Below, piece after piece: positions 6,819 through 15,639 of a stretch of DNA of 37,004 nt. A model generated the notes under the pieces. The model was not told the DNA's origin, ran no database searches, and worked only from the letters and a program-made list of their open reading frames with translations. The stretch spans positions 1 to 37,004 of the forward strand of contig JADZCI010000218.1 of assembly GCA_020851655.1 (NCBI GenBank). The letters are read 5' to 3'. Each line of letters begins with the position of its first letter. The stretch's first letter is position 1. This DNA comes from Bryobacterales bacterium. GTDB lineage: Bacteria > Acidobacteriota > Terriglobia > Bryobacterales > Bryobacteraceae. The position numbers were made by a program, and so were the translations under genes.

Positions 6819-9068
6819 TTAATGGGCGCGGTGGATATCGCGAACGCCGGCGATGCGGCGCATGGCGCCGGTTATGCGTTCGAGTTGCTTCTTGTCGCGA
6901 ACCTCGATGGTCATTTCGACCACGGCGTCGTCGACACGCGAATCATTGGTTTTCGATTCGACGCTGCGGATGTTGACGTCCTCATCGAAGAGCACCTGGG
7001 TGAGCTTGTTGAGCATGCCGGTGCGGTCGTCGGTGTGAATGGCGAGGTGGACGTTGAAGGATTCAGCGGCGCCGGAACGCGACCACTCGACATCGATCTT
7101 GCGGTCGGCCTCATAGAGGAGGTTCTGGACGTTCTTGCAGGACTTGGAGTGGATGGCGACGCCTTTGCCGCGGGTGATGTAGCCGACGATGGGCTCGCCT
7201 TTAATGGGGTTGCAGCACTTGGCGCGATAGGTGAGAACGTCGTTGACACCCTTGACGACGATCATCAAGTCCTTGTCGCCGATGGCGGGCTGAGCGGCGG
7301 GCGCGGGCGGCGGCTGCGCGGGCGCCTGCGGCGTTTCCGGCGCGGCCAGTTCCGGGGCGAGCTTGTTCAGGACCTGGCGCGCGGAAAAGCGGCCCCAGCC
7401 GAGGGCGGCGTAGAGGTCTTCGATTTTCGAGAAGCCGTACTCGCCGGCAACGGCCTGGAACTGCGCGTTGCCGACGCGGCTGAGCGCGACGCTGTAACGG
7501 CGGGCTTCCTTTTCGAGCAGTTTCTCGCCGATATCGATGGCCTTTTCGCGCTCGAAGGAATTGATGACCTGGCGGATCTTGCTTTTGGCGCGGGAGGTTT
7601 TGACGAAGGTGAGCCAGTCGCGGCTGGGCTGGGTTCCATTCTGGGTGAGGATCTCGACCACATCGCCGTTGCGGAGGGTGTGTTTGAGCGGGACCATGCG
7701 CCCGTTGACTTTGGCGCCGATGCACTGATGTCCCACGTCGCTGTGCACGGCGTAGGCGAAATCGACGGGCGTTGAATCGCGCGGCAGCACGATGACGCGT
7801 CCGCGGGGCGTAAAGCAATAGACTTCCTCGGCGTAGAGGTCCACCTTGAGCGCGGAAATCAAATCGATGGAGTCGCGGGTTTCGCGCTGCCAGTCGACCA
7901 ACTGGCGGAGCCAGGCGATCTGCTGCTCGTCGGCGTGGGCCCCTTTCTTGCCCTCCTTGTATTTCCAGTGCGCGGCGATGCCCTCTTCGGCGACCTTATG
8001 CATCTCCTCGGTGCGGATCTGCACTTCGAACGGCACACCTCCAGGGCCCATGACGGAGGTGTGGAGCGACTGGTAGAGGTTGGGGCGGGGGATGGCGATG
8101 AAGTCTTTGATACGCCCGGGGATGGGATGCCACTCCTGGTGAATTTCGCCGAGGGCGGCGTAGCAGTTTCTGACCGAATCGGTGATGATGCGGATGCCGA
8201 GGACGTCGTAGACCTGGTCGATGTCGATTTTCTGTTTGCGCAGTTTCTGGTAGACCGACCAGGGGCGCTTAATGCGGGCCTGCACGCGGGCCGGGATGGA
8301 GTCGGCGGCGAGCTTTTCGCGGATAATGCCGAGGATCTGCTGGAGCACGTCGCCGGTGATGGAGCGGCGCGACTCGATGGCTTGCGTGACCTCCTGGTAG
8401 GCTTCCGGGTCGACGTAGCGGAAGGCGAGATCCTCGAGTTCGGAGCGCATTTTGCCCATTCCGAGGCGGTGTGCGATCGGGGCGTAGAGGTCGAGCGTTT
8501 CCTGCGCGATGCGCACCTGGCGTTCGCGTTCGAGCGAGCCGAGGGTGCGCATATTGTTGAGGCGGTCGGCCAGCTTGACGAGGATGACGCGCAGGTCCTC
8601 GCTCATGGCGAGGAGCATTTTGCGGAGGCTTTCGGCCTGCCGTTCTTCGCGGCCGCCGAGGCCGACCTTGGTCAGCTTGGTGACGCCGTTGACGCAGCGG
8701 GCGACGTCGGGGCCGAAAAGGCGTTTAATTTCCTCGACGGTGGTTTGGGTGTCCTCCAGCACGTCGTGCAGCATGCCGGTTTCCAGGCAGATGAGGTCCA
8801 TTTGCATGCCGGCGAGGATTTCGCAGACGGCGATCGGGTGGACCATGTAAGGCGACCCATCCTGGCGCTTCTGTTTGCCGTGTTTTTCGCGGGCAAACTC
8901 GTAGGCGGCGCGGAGGGGCGCAAGATCCTCATTGGGGCGGGAGGCCTGGACGGTGGACTCGAGGGCGGCGTAGAGGGAGTCGAGATAGGCGAGGCGGGCG
9001 GCATCGTCGTCGCAGGGCGGGGCTGGAGGAATGACCGGCGCCACGGGGACGGCTGGGTGGGAGTCCAT
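6819..9068 (-). CDS. rel: bifunctional (p)ppGpp synthetase/hydrolase (Rel/SpoT)
   Basis: A 749-residue enzyme that makes and degrades the stringent-response alarmone. The hydrolase HD domain is intact: H77, HD at 101-102, ED at 105-106 and D168/N171 in VKLADRLNNMRTL. The synthetase domain follows, with RIKD at 319-322, the basic RXKD signature of bifunctional enzymes, and YQSLHTSV at 332-339. Then come a TGS domain near 416-477, a Cys/His element (C618, C619, H640, C644) after a Pro/Ala-rich linker at 578-594, and a C-terminal ACT domain. Full length matches the family. Its ATG directly follows a hairpin plus T-run, and there is no Shine-Dalgarno, so initiation may be leader-controlled or weak. 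Downstream DUF971 is coupled. Confidence 0.95.
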   Translation of the reverse strand: MDSHPAVPVAPVIPPAPPCDDDAARLAYLDSLYAALESTVQASRPNEDLAPLRAAYEFAREKHGKQKRQDGSPYMVHPIAVCEILAGMQMDLICLETGMLHDVLEDTQTTVEEIKRLFGPDVARCVNGVTKLTKVGLGGREERQAESLRKMLLAMSEDLRVILVKLADRLNNMRTLGSLERERQVRIAQETLDLYAPIAHRLGMGKMRSELEDLAFRYVDPEAYQEVTQAIESRRSITGDVLQQILGIIREKLAADSIPARVQARIKRPWSVYQKLRKQKIDIDQVYDVLGIRIITDSVRNCYAALGEIHQEWHPIPGRIKDFIAIPRPNLYQSLHTSVMGPGGVPFEVQIRTEEMHKVAEEGIAAHWKYKEGKKGAHADEQQIAWLRQLVDWQRETRDSIDLISALKVDLYAEEVYCFTPRGRVIVLPRDSTPVDFAYAVHSDVGHQCIGAKVNGRMVPLKHTLRNGDVVEILTQNGTQPSRDWLTFVKTSRAKSKIRQVINSFEREKAIDIGEKLLEKEARRYSVALSRVGNAQFQAVAGEYGFSKIEDLYAALGWGRFSARQVLNKLAPELAAPETPQAPAQPPPAPAAQPAIGDKDLMIVVKGVNDVLTYRAKCCNPIKGEPIVGYITRGKGVAIHSKSCKNVQNLLYEADRKIDVEWSRSGAAESFNVHLAIHTDDRTGMLNKLTQVLFDEDVNIRSVESKTNDSRVDDAVVEMTIEVRDKKQLERITGAMRRIAGVRDIHRAH

Positions 9069-9069
9069 G

Positions 9070-9105
9070 AAAAAAGGACGGGAAGCGATTACCTCGCCCC
9101 CGTCC
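9070..9105 (-). terminator. intrinsic terminator abutting the rel start codon
   Basis: Read on the minus strand, GGACGGG (9105-9099) pairs perfectly with CCCGTCC (9082-9076); inside, GCGA and TCGC add a 4-bp stem with a 5-nt loop. Six T residues follow at once (9075-9070) and then C-ATG of rel. It fits a Rho-independent terminator for the TPR-lipoprotein gene ending at 9130, or an attenuator within the rel leader. Confidence 0.8.
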
Positions 9106-9111
9106 CTTCCT

Positions 9112-9117
9112 ATTATA
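9112..9117 (-). promoter_or_regulatory. candidate -10 box for rel
   Basis: TATAAT on the minus strand, a perfect consensus -10 hexamer in the gap between the lipoprotein stop codon and the rel hairpin. A start about 7 nt further on would place the terminator-like hairpin at the very 5' end of the rel transcript. No convincing -35 hexamer is seen, and a perfect inverted repeat GTAAGC/GCTTAC (9121-9133) lies just upstream. Confidence 0.4.
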
Positions 9118-9129
9118 GCGGTAAGCCGC

Positions 9130-9984
9130 TTACTTCTTTTCCTCGGAAATGATGCCGCCGGTAGCGGGCTGCCGTTCGGCCTTGATCTTGCGGGTTTCCA
9201 AGGCTTTCTGCATCCAGTTGTCGGCGAGATCGGTATCCTTCTTCCATTCTTCGGGGGTGTCGCGCAGGTCGGCGCGCTCGCGGATGAGGAGATTCAAATA
9301 CGCCATTGCGTCGTCGTATTCCTTGTCGACTTCGAGGGCCTTATCGAGGCTCTTAATTCCGTCGTCGATCATGGGGCCGTACTTTTCCTGCAATTCGGCG
9401 CGAACCTTCTTGTCCTTGAAGGGGCCGGGGGCATCGGGTTTCATGCCCATCTTGTCGCGAGCTTCTTTCCAGGCCGGATACCACTTGGCCCAGGTGATGA
9501 CGCCCAGGCTGTAGAACGCTTCCTTCTTGCTGGGGTCCACTTCAGCGAGCTTGGCGTACCAGACCTTGGCTTCGTCCAGTTTCTTGAGCTTGTCTTCGAG
9601 CTTGGGAGCGCCTTGGGCCTGCTGATAGAGGAGAGAAGCGATGGACTCGATGGCCGTGGTGTTCTTCGGGTCGTCGGAGAGGACCTTCTCGAACTGGTCG
9701 CGGGCGTTCTGGGCGAACTTCATGTTTTCAGGAGACTCGGCGCCGGGGATGTACTGGTTCATGTAGGCCATGGCCAGATACAGGCGGGCGGTGGGGAAGG
9801 ACGGATCGAGTTCCACCGCCTGGCGGAAGAAATCAACAGCATCTGAAAACTTCGCATTCTTGAACGCTGCGACACCTTTGTTCAGGTTGTCTCGAGCTTG
9901 CAGCTTCTTGCAGCCTACCGAGGTGAACGCCAACAACAGCGAGGCGACGGCCGCAGTGAGAATGAGCGACTTCGGCGCTTTCAT
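9130..9984 (-). CDS. TPR-repeat lipoprotein
   Basis: A 284-residue exported protein. The N-terminus MKAPKSLILTAAVASLLLAF-TSVGC looks like a lipoprotein signal with the modified Cys at about residue 25, although the -3 position of the lipobox is Ser and so imperfect. The mature part has tetratricopeptide-like helix pairs: NLNKGVAAFKNAKFSDAVDFF, AVELDPSFPTARLYLAMAYM, QFEKVLSDDPKNTTAIESIASL, and FYSLGVITWAKW. AAGGAA about 8 nt before the ATG is a good ribosome site. It ends the tonB-exbB-exbD-exbD block, 17 bp after the second exbD, so it may be an envelope partner of the TonB machine, for example a periplasmic or outer-membrane adaptor. That role is inference from position only. Confidence 0.85.
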   Translation of the reverse strand: MKAPKSLILTAAVASLLLAFTSVGCKKLQARDNLNKGVAAFKNAKFSDAVDFFRQAVELDPSFPTARLYLAMAYMNQYIPGAESPENMKFAQNARDQFEKVLSDDPKNTTAIESIASLLYQQAQGAPKLEDKLKKLDEAKVWYAKLAEVDPSKKEAFYSLGVITWAKWYPAWKEARDKMGMKPDAPGPFKDKKVRAELQEKYGPMIDDGIKSLDKALEVDKEYDDAMAYLNLLIRERADLRDTPEEWKKDTDLADNWMQKALETRKIKAERQPATGGIISEEKK

Positions 9985-10001
9985 GCGATGAGATTCCTTT
10001 C

Positions 10002-10427
10002 TTACTGACCGGCTTCCATTTTGGCGGTCATCAAGCCGACCTTATCCATCTGCGCGCCCTTGGCGATGTCGATCGCTTTGGCGACATACTGGAATTCGAG
10101 ATCGGGGTCACCCTTGACGAAGCAGACGCGCTCGGCGCGGGTTTTGAACACTTCCAGGAGCCTCTCGGCCAACCGGTCTTCGGTGATCGGCTCAGTGTTC
10201 AGCATCATCTTTTTGTCTTTGTCGATGATGATGACGACGGTACGGTCATCGGACGCGGGAGGAGCGTTGGGCGGAGGAGGCTGAGGGATCAAAGCTTCCA
10301 GACCCTTCGGCGTCAGAGGCGTGATGACCATGAAAATAATGAGCAATACCAGCAGCACGTCGATCAACGGGGTCATGTTGATCTCGGACTTCGGGCCTTC
10401 ACCCGACCCACCAACTGCCATTCCCAT
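10002..10427 (-). CDS. exbD: ExbD/TolR-family biopolymer transport protein (second copy)
   Basis: A 141-residue inner-membrane protein. After a short Gly-rich cytoplasmic start comes SEINMTPLIDVLLVLLIIFMVITP, the single membrane helix of ExbD/TolR with its essential proton-path Asp in PLIDVLLVL; a Pro-rich link (PQPPPPN) leads to the periplasmic domain. AGGAG lies 8 nt before the ATG. Together with ExbB it would use the proton gradient to energise TonB. It differs clearly from the exbD copy 45 bp upstream, so the pair is probably two specialised subunits rather than a recent duplication. TolR versus ExbD cannot be decided by sequence alone; the tonB gene nearby favours ExbD. Confidence 0.9.
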   Translation of the reverse strand: MGMAVGGSGEGPKSEINMTPLIDVLLVLLIIFMVITPLTPKGLEALIPQPPPPNAPPASDDRTVVIIIDKDKKMMLNTEPITEDRLAERLLEVFKTRAERVCFVKGDPDLEFQYVAKAIDIAKGAQMDKVGLMTAKMEAGQ

Positions 10428-10472
10428 ATGGGATCTCCTTTAATCGAATCTAAAATCCAATGCGGAGGGCGG

Positions 10473-10925
10473 CTACTTCAAGCCGAACTCCTCCTGTCTG
10501 CCTTTGGCGGCCTTGGGGTCCAACTCGGTGAGCAGACCGATATTGTCGACGCCGGCGGCGCGGAGGTTATCCACGACTTCCACGACTTTTTCATAGCGGG
10601 CGCGGCTGTCGCATTTTACGTAGACCGTCTTATTGAGTCTATTGGTCAACATGTCTTTGACCTTGATGGGGAGGTCCGCTGGCGGAACCTGGGTGGAGCC
10701 GAGGTAGGTGCGGCCATCGCGGGTGACGGCCACCAGCACGGCATCTTCCTTGTCCGCGTCGGACATGGCGATGGGGTTGGCGGTGCGGACCAGGTCGACG
10801 CTGACGCCTTTGGACAGCATCGGCGTGATGACCATGAAGATGATCAGCATGACCAGCATGACATCAACCATGGGGGTGACGTTGATGTCTGAGATTGCGT
10901 CACCGGCTCGTAGTTTTTTTCCCAT
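10473..10925 (-). CDS. exbD: ExbD/TolR-family biopolymer transport protein (first copy)
   Basis: A 150-residue inner-membrane protein with AISDINVTPMVDVMLVMLIIFMVITPM as the single membrane helix, including the conserved Asp in PMVDVMLVM, followed by a periplasmic domain with VKCDSRARYEKVVEVVDNLRAAGV. AAGGAG about 8 nt before the ATG is a strong ribosome site. It lies 100 bp downstream of exbB and just upstream of a second exbD, so this cluster supplies two different ExbD-type subunits for one ExbB, an arrangement I associate with several Gram-negative phyla including Acidobacteria. Confidence 0.9.
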   Translation of the reverse strand: MGKKLRAGDAISDINVTPMVDVMLVMLIIFMVITPMLSKGVSVDLVRTANPIAMSDADKEDAVLVAVTRDGRTYLGSTQVPPADLPIKVKDMLTNRLNKTVYVKCDSRARYEKVVEVVDNLRAAGVDNIGLLTELDPKAAKGRQEEFGLK

Positions 10926-11025
10926 GAAATTCTCCTTTTCCAGCGGGGGCAGGATACGGGGCGCGCCGGGAGAGGTGCGCCCCGTATACTATCAACTCGC
11001 CGGACTGACACTCGACAGATGCAGG

Positions 11026-11760
11026 CTACTTCACCGCGGCTTTCTGGCTCTGCTTGAGGAAGTAGTCGATCAATTCCGAGCTGGAGTTATCCATCTCGAC
11101 GTCGAACGACTTGACGCGGTTGTTGAAGTAGTTGAACATCCAGACGGCCGGGATGGCAACGAACAGACCGATAGCGGTGGTGACCAGGGCTTCGGAAATA
11201 CCGCCGGCGACGGCGCCGAGACCGGTGGACTTTTCGGTCGAAATACCTTTGAAGGCGTTGATGATGCCGACGACGGTGCCGAACAGCCCGACGAAGGGGG
11301 CGGTGGAACCGATGGTGGCCAAGCCGCTGACGCCGCGCTCCAATTCGGAGTGCACGATGGCTTGGGCGCGTTCGAGCGCGCGGTTGGATGCTTCGATGTG
11401 TTCGCCCGGGATATCGGCGCTCACCTGGTGGGCGCGGAATTCCTGGAGACCGGACACGACGACCTTGGCCAAGTGGCTCTTCTTGTAGCGGTCGGCGATC
11501 TTGATGGCCTCATCCAACTTCTTTTCCCGGAGCGCTCCGGCAATAGCCGGCGCAAACAGACGGGACTGTTTACGGGCGGCGTTGAAAACGATCAGACGGT
11601 CGATCATCACGCCGATAGACCACGCGGACATGATGAAGAGCACGATGACGACCGCCTTGGCGAGCCAGCCCATCTGGGCCCACATGGAACGGAGGTCAAA
11701 GCTAACGGCGCCGGTCTCCTGGAGGAGCAGCAGCGACCATACCTGCAACTGAAGAAGCAT
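11026..11760 (-). CDS. exbB: MotA/TolQ/ExbB proton channel protein
   Basis: A 244-residue inner-membrane protein. The first membrane helix is near 33-52 (WLAKAVVIVLFIMSAWSIGV), then a long cytoplasmic part, then the two signature helices: GLATIGSTAPFVGLFGTVVG and ISEALVTTAIGLFVAIPAVW. This three-helix plan is that of ExbB/TolQ, the pentameric stator through which protons drive TonB or TolA. AGGAGAG 8 nt before the ATG is a strong ribosome site. It sits between tonB (46 bp upstream) and the two exbD genes, which argues for ExbB rather than TolQ. Confidence 0.93.
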   Translation of the reverse strand: MLLQLQVWSLLLLQETGAVSFDLRSMWAQMGWLAKAVVIVLFIMSAWSIGVMIDRLIVFNAARKQSRLFAPAIAGALREKKLDEAIKIADRYKKSHLAKVVVSGLQEFRAHQVSADIPGEHIEASNRALERAQAIVHSELERGVSGLATIGSTAPFVGLFGTVVGIINAFKGISTEKSTGLGAVAGGISEALVTTAIGLFVAIPAVWMFNYFNNRVKSFDVEMDNSSSELIDYFLKQSQKAAVK

Positions 11761-11806
11761 TTTGGTTTCTCTCCTGCGAGTTGAATTTATCTCTTACGAA
11801 CGAGAA

Positions 11807-12568
11807 CTATTGGTTCAACGTGAAGTTCACGTCGATCTGAGTGACCACTTCCACCGGTTCGCCGTTGAGCAGGGTGGGCTTATAACGCCACTGCCGGACG
11901 GCGTCCTGGGCGGATTGAACGAGCAGGGGGTGCCCGCTCACGAGTGTCAGATTCTGAATGCTGCCGTCCTTGCCGATGATGGCGGTAAAGCGGACGGTGC
12001 CGGAAATGCGCGCCTGTTTGGCGAGCGGCGGATAGATGGGCTTAGGCTGGCTGAGCAGCATAGCCTGTTGCACGTTGCCGCCGACCACGATGCGCTTGGG
12101 GGTGACCGGTTTGGGCGCTTCCTGGACCTTGGGGGGAGGAGGCGGGGGGGCCGCGGTAGGCGTCGAGCCGATGATGCTGCCGATGACGCCGCCGGGGGTG
12201 CCGCCGGGAACGCCGCCGGGCACGCCACCCACCACGCCGACCGCGGTGGAAGGCGGAAGCTCATCTTCCTTAATCATCGCGATTTCCTTGGGCACCTGTT
12301 TGGGCGCCATCAGCTTGCTTCCGTCAAACTGCTTGGGGATGATTTTGACTTTGACGATGGGAGCCGGCGCCGGAGGCGGGGGAGGCGGAGGCGGGGGCGG
12401 GGGTGCGACCAACATCGTCGAAAGCGCCGTTTTGGGGAGCAGTTCCGGGTTCAACAACGGAACGATGATGAGGACGACGACCAGCAACACCTGAATGATC
12501 GTCGACAGCATCACGGTCCAACTCTTATTTGTTTTGGCAGTTCCGTCAACGAAACTCTGTTCAAACAT
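11807..12568 (-). CDS. tonB: TonB-family energy transducer
   Basis: A 253-residue protein with a cytoplasmic start, one membrane helix near 17-39 (WTVMLSTIIQVLLVVVLIIV), a pure proline tract near 56-66, a Gly/Pro repeat (GGVPGGVPGGTPGGV) near 115-130, a second proline tract, and a C-terminal TonB domain (KPIYPPLAKQARISGTVRF ... AVRQWRYKPTLLNGEPV ... VNFTLNQ) from about 175 to the end. It would carry energy from ExbB/ExbD across the periplasm to outer-membrane TonB-dependent transporters. AAGGAGAAGG lies 6-15 nt before the ATG. It is the first gene of the Ton cluster and follows secF by 136 bp, so a separate promoter there is likely but was not identified. Confidence 0.93.
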   Translation of the reverse strand: MFEQSFVDGTAKTNKSWTVMLSTIIQVLLVVVLIIVPLLNPELLPKTALSTMLVAPPPPPPPPPPPAPAPIVKVKIIPKQFDGSKLMAPKQVPKEIAMIKEDELPPSTAVGVVGGVPGGVPGGTPGGVIGSIIGSTPTAAPPPPPPKVQEAPKPVTPKRIVVGGNVQQAMLLSQPKPIYPPLAKQARISGTVRFTAIIGKDGSIQNLTLVSGHPLLVQSAQDAVRQWRYKPTLLNGEPVEVVTQIDVNFTLNQ

Positions 12569-12704
12569 AGCCTACCTTCTCCTTGCGTAGGTTCGCCCCC
12601 AATCCGGGGGGATTCCGAATTCTACATCTTTTGACACCACGGCAACCCGGAGGTTCCCATGATGACCTGACTTGCTCGATCTGAAAAGCAAATTCTCAAC
12701 TCTA

Positions 12705-13898
12705 TCACCCTTTGCGCCGATCTTTGGGACCGCCCGAAGCGACAGGCGCCTTCTTCTTGCGGCTTTCGACAAAGTTGTGCCAAAAGATCAAGATCGGGCT
12801 CGCGACGAAAATCGACGAGTACGTTCCAATAATGATACCGACGACGAGCGCGAAAGAAAAGCCGTTTAGAACGGTTCCACCGAAGATCCACAGCGCAGCC
12901 GCCGACAGGAACGTCAATCCGGAAGTGAGGACCGTTCTGCTCAACGTCTGGTTAATGCTGGCGTTGACGATTTTGGCGAGCGGGTCGCGGCGGTTGGTTT
13001 TCAGGTTTTCGCGAATGCGGTCGAAGACGACGATGGTGTCGTTCATGGAATAGCCGACGAGGGTGAGCAGGGCGGCGATCACGTTCAGGGTGATCTCTTT
13101 GTTGAACAGCGAGAACAAGCCCAGCGTGATCACGACATCGTGAAACACGGCGAGGACAGCGGCGGTACCGTAGATCCACTCAAAGCGGAAGGCGATGTAG
13201 ATCAGCATTCCGCCGAGCGCGTACAGAGTGGCGAGGATGGCCTTGTTTTGGAGTTCGGCGCCGATCTTGGGGCCAATCTGCTCGACGGAGCGAATCTGGA
13301 ACGGCGCGTTGTAGAAGTTCTGGTTGAGAACCTCGATGATCTTGGGGGTGACGCCGGGAAGGCCGTTGAGTTCATCGAACGACTTGAGCAGGCCGGAGCG
13401 GGGGGGGCTGTTGCGGAAGTCGGTGATGGTTTTGGCGAGCGCCTCGACGGCGGTATCGGAGAGTCCCGCGCCGGCCTGGGCGAGAGGATCACGCAGCCTG
13501 CCGGCCACCGCCTGCGCGCTGGCATTGGAGAAGTCAAGCTTGCCGGTGCTTTGGCCGAAGGTGGCGGTGAGCGCCTCTTCGATCAGCTTGCGGTCCTGGG
13601 CCAGAGCGAGATCGCCTTTCATCGGGCTTCCGATGATGACGGAGTTTTCGCCGGAGATTTCCTGGACGGTGATTTCACCGGGGATCTTGGCTGAGACGGA
13701 ACTGCGGATCTTTTCAACCGGGGGCGGGCCGGAAAAACGGAGGTTGAGGTTGGTGCCGCCGGTGAAGTCGATGCCGTACCTGAGGCCGCCTTTGCCGATC
13801 CAACTGGCCAGGCCGATGGCGGTGAGGACAAGAGACACGCCGATGAATGTCCATCTCTTGCCGAGGAAATCGATATTGGTGTTTTTAAAAAGTTCCAT
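12705..13898 (-). CDS. secF: protein translocase subunit SecF
   Basis: A 397-residue membrane protein of the SecDF complex, which uses the proton gradient to pull exported proteins through SecYEG. The first membrane helix is near 17-34, then GIDFTGGTNLNLRF at 42-55, a long periplasmic part, and five further helices including YSMNDTIVVFDRIRENL near 280-294, the SecF signature. The periplasmic part is longer than in the E. coli protein (323 residues in total): a segment near 110-200 containing QSTGKLDFSNASAQAVAGRL and DELNGLPGVTPKIIEVLN appears inserted. Ribosome site is weak. It lies 97 bp after secD and is probably co-transcribed with yajC and secD. Confidence 0.95.
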   Translation of the reverse strand: MELFKNTNIDFLGKRWTFIGVSLVLTAIGLASWIGKGGLRYGIDFTGGTNLNLRFSGPPPVEKIRSSVSAKIPGEITVQEISGENSVIIGSPMKGDLALAQDRKLIEEALTATFGQSTGKLDFSNASAQAVAGRLRDPLAQAGAGLSDTAVEALAKTITDFRNSPPRSGLLKSFDELNGLPGVTPKIIEVLNQNFYNAPFQIRSVEQIGPKIGAELQNKAILATLYALGGMLIYIAFRFEWIYGTAAVLAVFHDVVITLGLFSLFNKEITLNVIAALLTLVGYSMNDTIVVFDRIRENLKTNRRDPLAKIVNASINQTLSRTVLTSGLTFLSAAALWIFGGTVLNGFSFALVVGIIIGTYSSIFVASPILIFWHNFVESRKKKAPVASGGPKDRRKG

Positions 13899-13995
13899 GG
13901 ACTGACTTAAAGACGGCCGGGCTTGTGAGGCCGCGGCCGGAAGATCTGTCCGGGGCTCGCAACGGCGGCACCCCAGAGTTGTATCACATCGGACC

Positions 13996-15615
13996 TCAGA
14001 TGCTCAACGCGGCCTGGGGACCGCGGCGGGAGATCTCAAAATCAAAGAGCGTGCGAGACACAAAAACGGAGGTGAACACGTTGGCGATGAGGCCGATGAC
14101 GAGCGTGACGGCGAACCCGCGAACCGCGGGGGTGCCGAACATGAAGAGAAAAGCGCAGGAGACGATGGTTGTCACGTGGGTATCGATGATGGTGAGGAAG
14201 GCCTTTTTGAAGCCCGTGTCGACCGCCGCCGAGACCGCCTTGCCGCCATGCAGTTCTTCGCGGATGCGTTCAAAGATCAGGACGTTGGAATCGACGGCCA
14301 TACCGATCAGGAGAATGATTCCGGCGATGCCGGGCAAAGTGAGTACGGCTTTGAAGTAGGCCAGGACGCCGATCAGAATCACGGCGTTGAGAATGAGCGC
14401 GACGGTGGCGTTGAGGCCGCTCCACTTGTAATAGACGAGCATCACCAGAATGACGGCGACCAAGCCGATGATGCCGGCGATCAAGCCGTCGCGGATGGAA
14501 TCGGCGCCGAGGGACGGTCCGACGGTCTGTTCCTGGAGGTAGCGGATGCCGGCGGGAAGGGAACCGGCGCGGAGCACGAGCGCGAGGTCGGAGGCTTCCT
14601 GCTGGCCGCCCATATTGGTGATGCGGCCCTGGTCTTCGATGCGCGCCTGGATGGTGGGCGCGCTCTTGACCATGCCATCGAGGACGATGGCCAGTTGGCG
14701 GCCGATGTTGGCTTCGGTGAAGCGCGCGAAGCGGCCCTTGGATTCCTGGGACAGGACAAACGCCGTTTCCCACTTTCCGAACTGATCGGTACTGGGCTTG
14801 GCATCGCGCAGGTCGCGTCCGGTGATGACGGGTGAGCGCGCCACGACGTACCAGCCCTCGCCGGTCTCGTTGGCGCGCGGCATGGAGCGAATCAGTTTCG
14901 AACCCGGCGGGAGGATGCCGCCGTTCTGAGCGAGCGCGTCTTCCTGCCTGGCATAAGGGCCGCTCTTGACTTCGTAGAGTTCGAGCAGGGCGGCGGTCTG
15001 GAGGATGCTCTTGATGCGCGCCGGATCGTCGAGGCCGGGCAGAGAGATGAGGATCTCGGCATCGGAATTGGCGCCGCCGCGCTGCTGCACGGAGGATTCG
15101 GCCAGACCGAGGCCGTTGATGCGGTTCTCGATGGTATGGATGGAGCGGTCGACGGTGTCTTTCTTGAGCTCGACAACCGATGTCGGCTTCATGTTGAGCC
15201 GGTAGTCGGAGCTGCTCACCGGGGTGAGGACCCAACTGGGCAATTGTTCGGCGGCCATCTCGCGAAATGCGCTGGTCTTTTCCACCGGAATGCCCTTGAT
15301 GTTGATCTGAATGGTACCGGCATCCTGCAAGGTTTGCGGGTCATTGCGGTCGATGGCGGTGTAGTTGATGGCTTGTTTGGCCATCGCCTCCTTCAACCGT
15401 TCGATCTGAACGTCGGCTTCGGCGGTGAAGGCTTGCTGCACCTGTACCTGGAGGACGAGCATGCTGCCGCCTTTCAGGTCGAGGCCAAGCCGGATGTTCC
15501 TGCTCCAGTTATCGAGCAGTTCCTGCTTCGATTTCGGGATTCCAATCATGCCATAGAGGCAGATCAACACCGTGGCAAAGATGACAATCGATTTCCAACT
15601 GAGACCTGTTTTCAT
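13996..15615 (-). CDS. secD: protein translocase subunit SecD
   Basis: A 539-residue membrane protein, partner of SecF in late-stage protein export. It has an N-terminal membrane helix (IVIFATVLICLYGMIG), then LGLDLKGGSMLVLQVQ at 44-59, a large periplasmic domain with ISLPGLDDPARIKSILQTAA, VITGRDLRDA and QLAIVLDGMVKSAPTI, and C-terminal helices including GMAVDSNVLIFERIREEL near 437-454, where the Asp of AVDSN is in the proton path. Length is slightly below the 615 residues of the E. coli protein. The ATG has a modest AAGGTTGGA upstream and starts 24 bp after the yajC stop codon. Confidence 0.96.
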   Translation of the reverse strand: MKTGLSWKSIVIFATVLICLYGMIGIPKSKQELLDNWSRNIRLGLDLKGGSMLVLQVQVQQAFTAEADVQIERLKEAMAKQAINYTAIDRNDPQTLQDAGTIQINIKGIPVEKTSAFREMAAEQLPSWVLTPVSSSDYRLNMKPTSVVELKKDTVDRSIHTIENRINGLGLAESSVQQRGGANSDAEILISLPGLDDPARIKSILQTAALLELYEVKSGPYARQEDALAQNGGILPPGSKLIRSMPRANETGEGWYVVARSPVITGRDLRDAKPSTDQFGKWETAFVLSQESKGRFARFTEANIGRQLAIVLDGMVKSAPTIQARIEDQGRITNMGGQQEASDLALVLRAGSLPAGIRYLQEQTVGPSLGADSIRDGLIAGIIGLVAVILVMLVYYKWSGLNATVALILNAVILIGVLAYFKAVLTLPGIAGIILLIGMAVDSNVLIFERIREELHGGKAVSAAVDTGFKKAFLTIIDTHVTTIVSCAFLFMFGTPAVRGFAVTLVIGLIANVFTSVFVSRTLFDFEISRRGPQAALSI

Positions 15616-15639
15616 GCGAATCCAACCTTACGAAAGAGG

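Noticed and set aside
6669..9152. long rightward frames (368 and 405 codons) opposite rel
   Set aside because: Asp/Val/Gly-rich shadows of the rel reading frame.
12570..12704. possible small gene or RNA between secF and tonB
   Set aside because: Only a ribosome site for tonB and a weak CCTAC/GTAGG repeat; nothing else supported.
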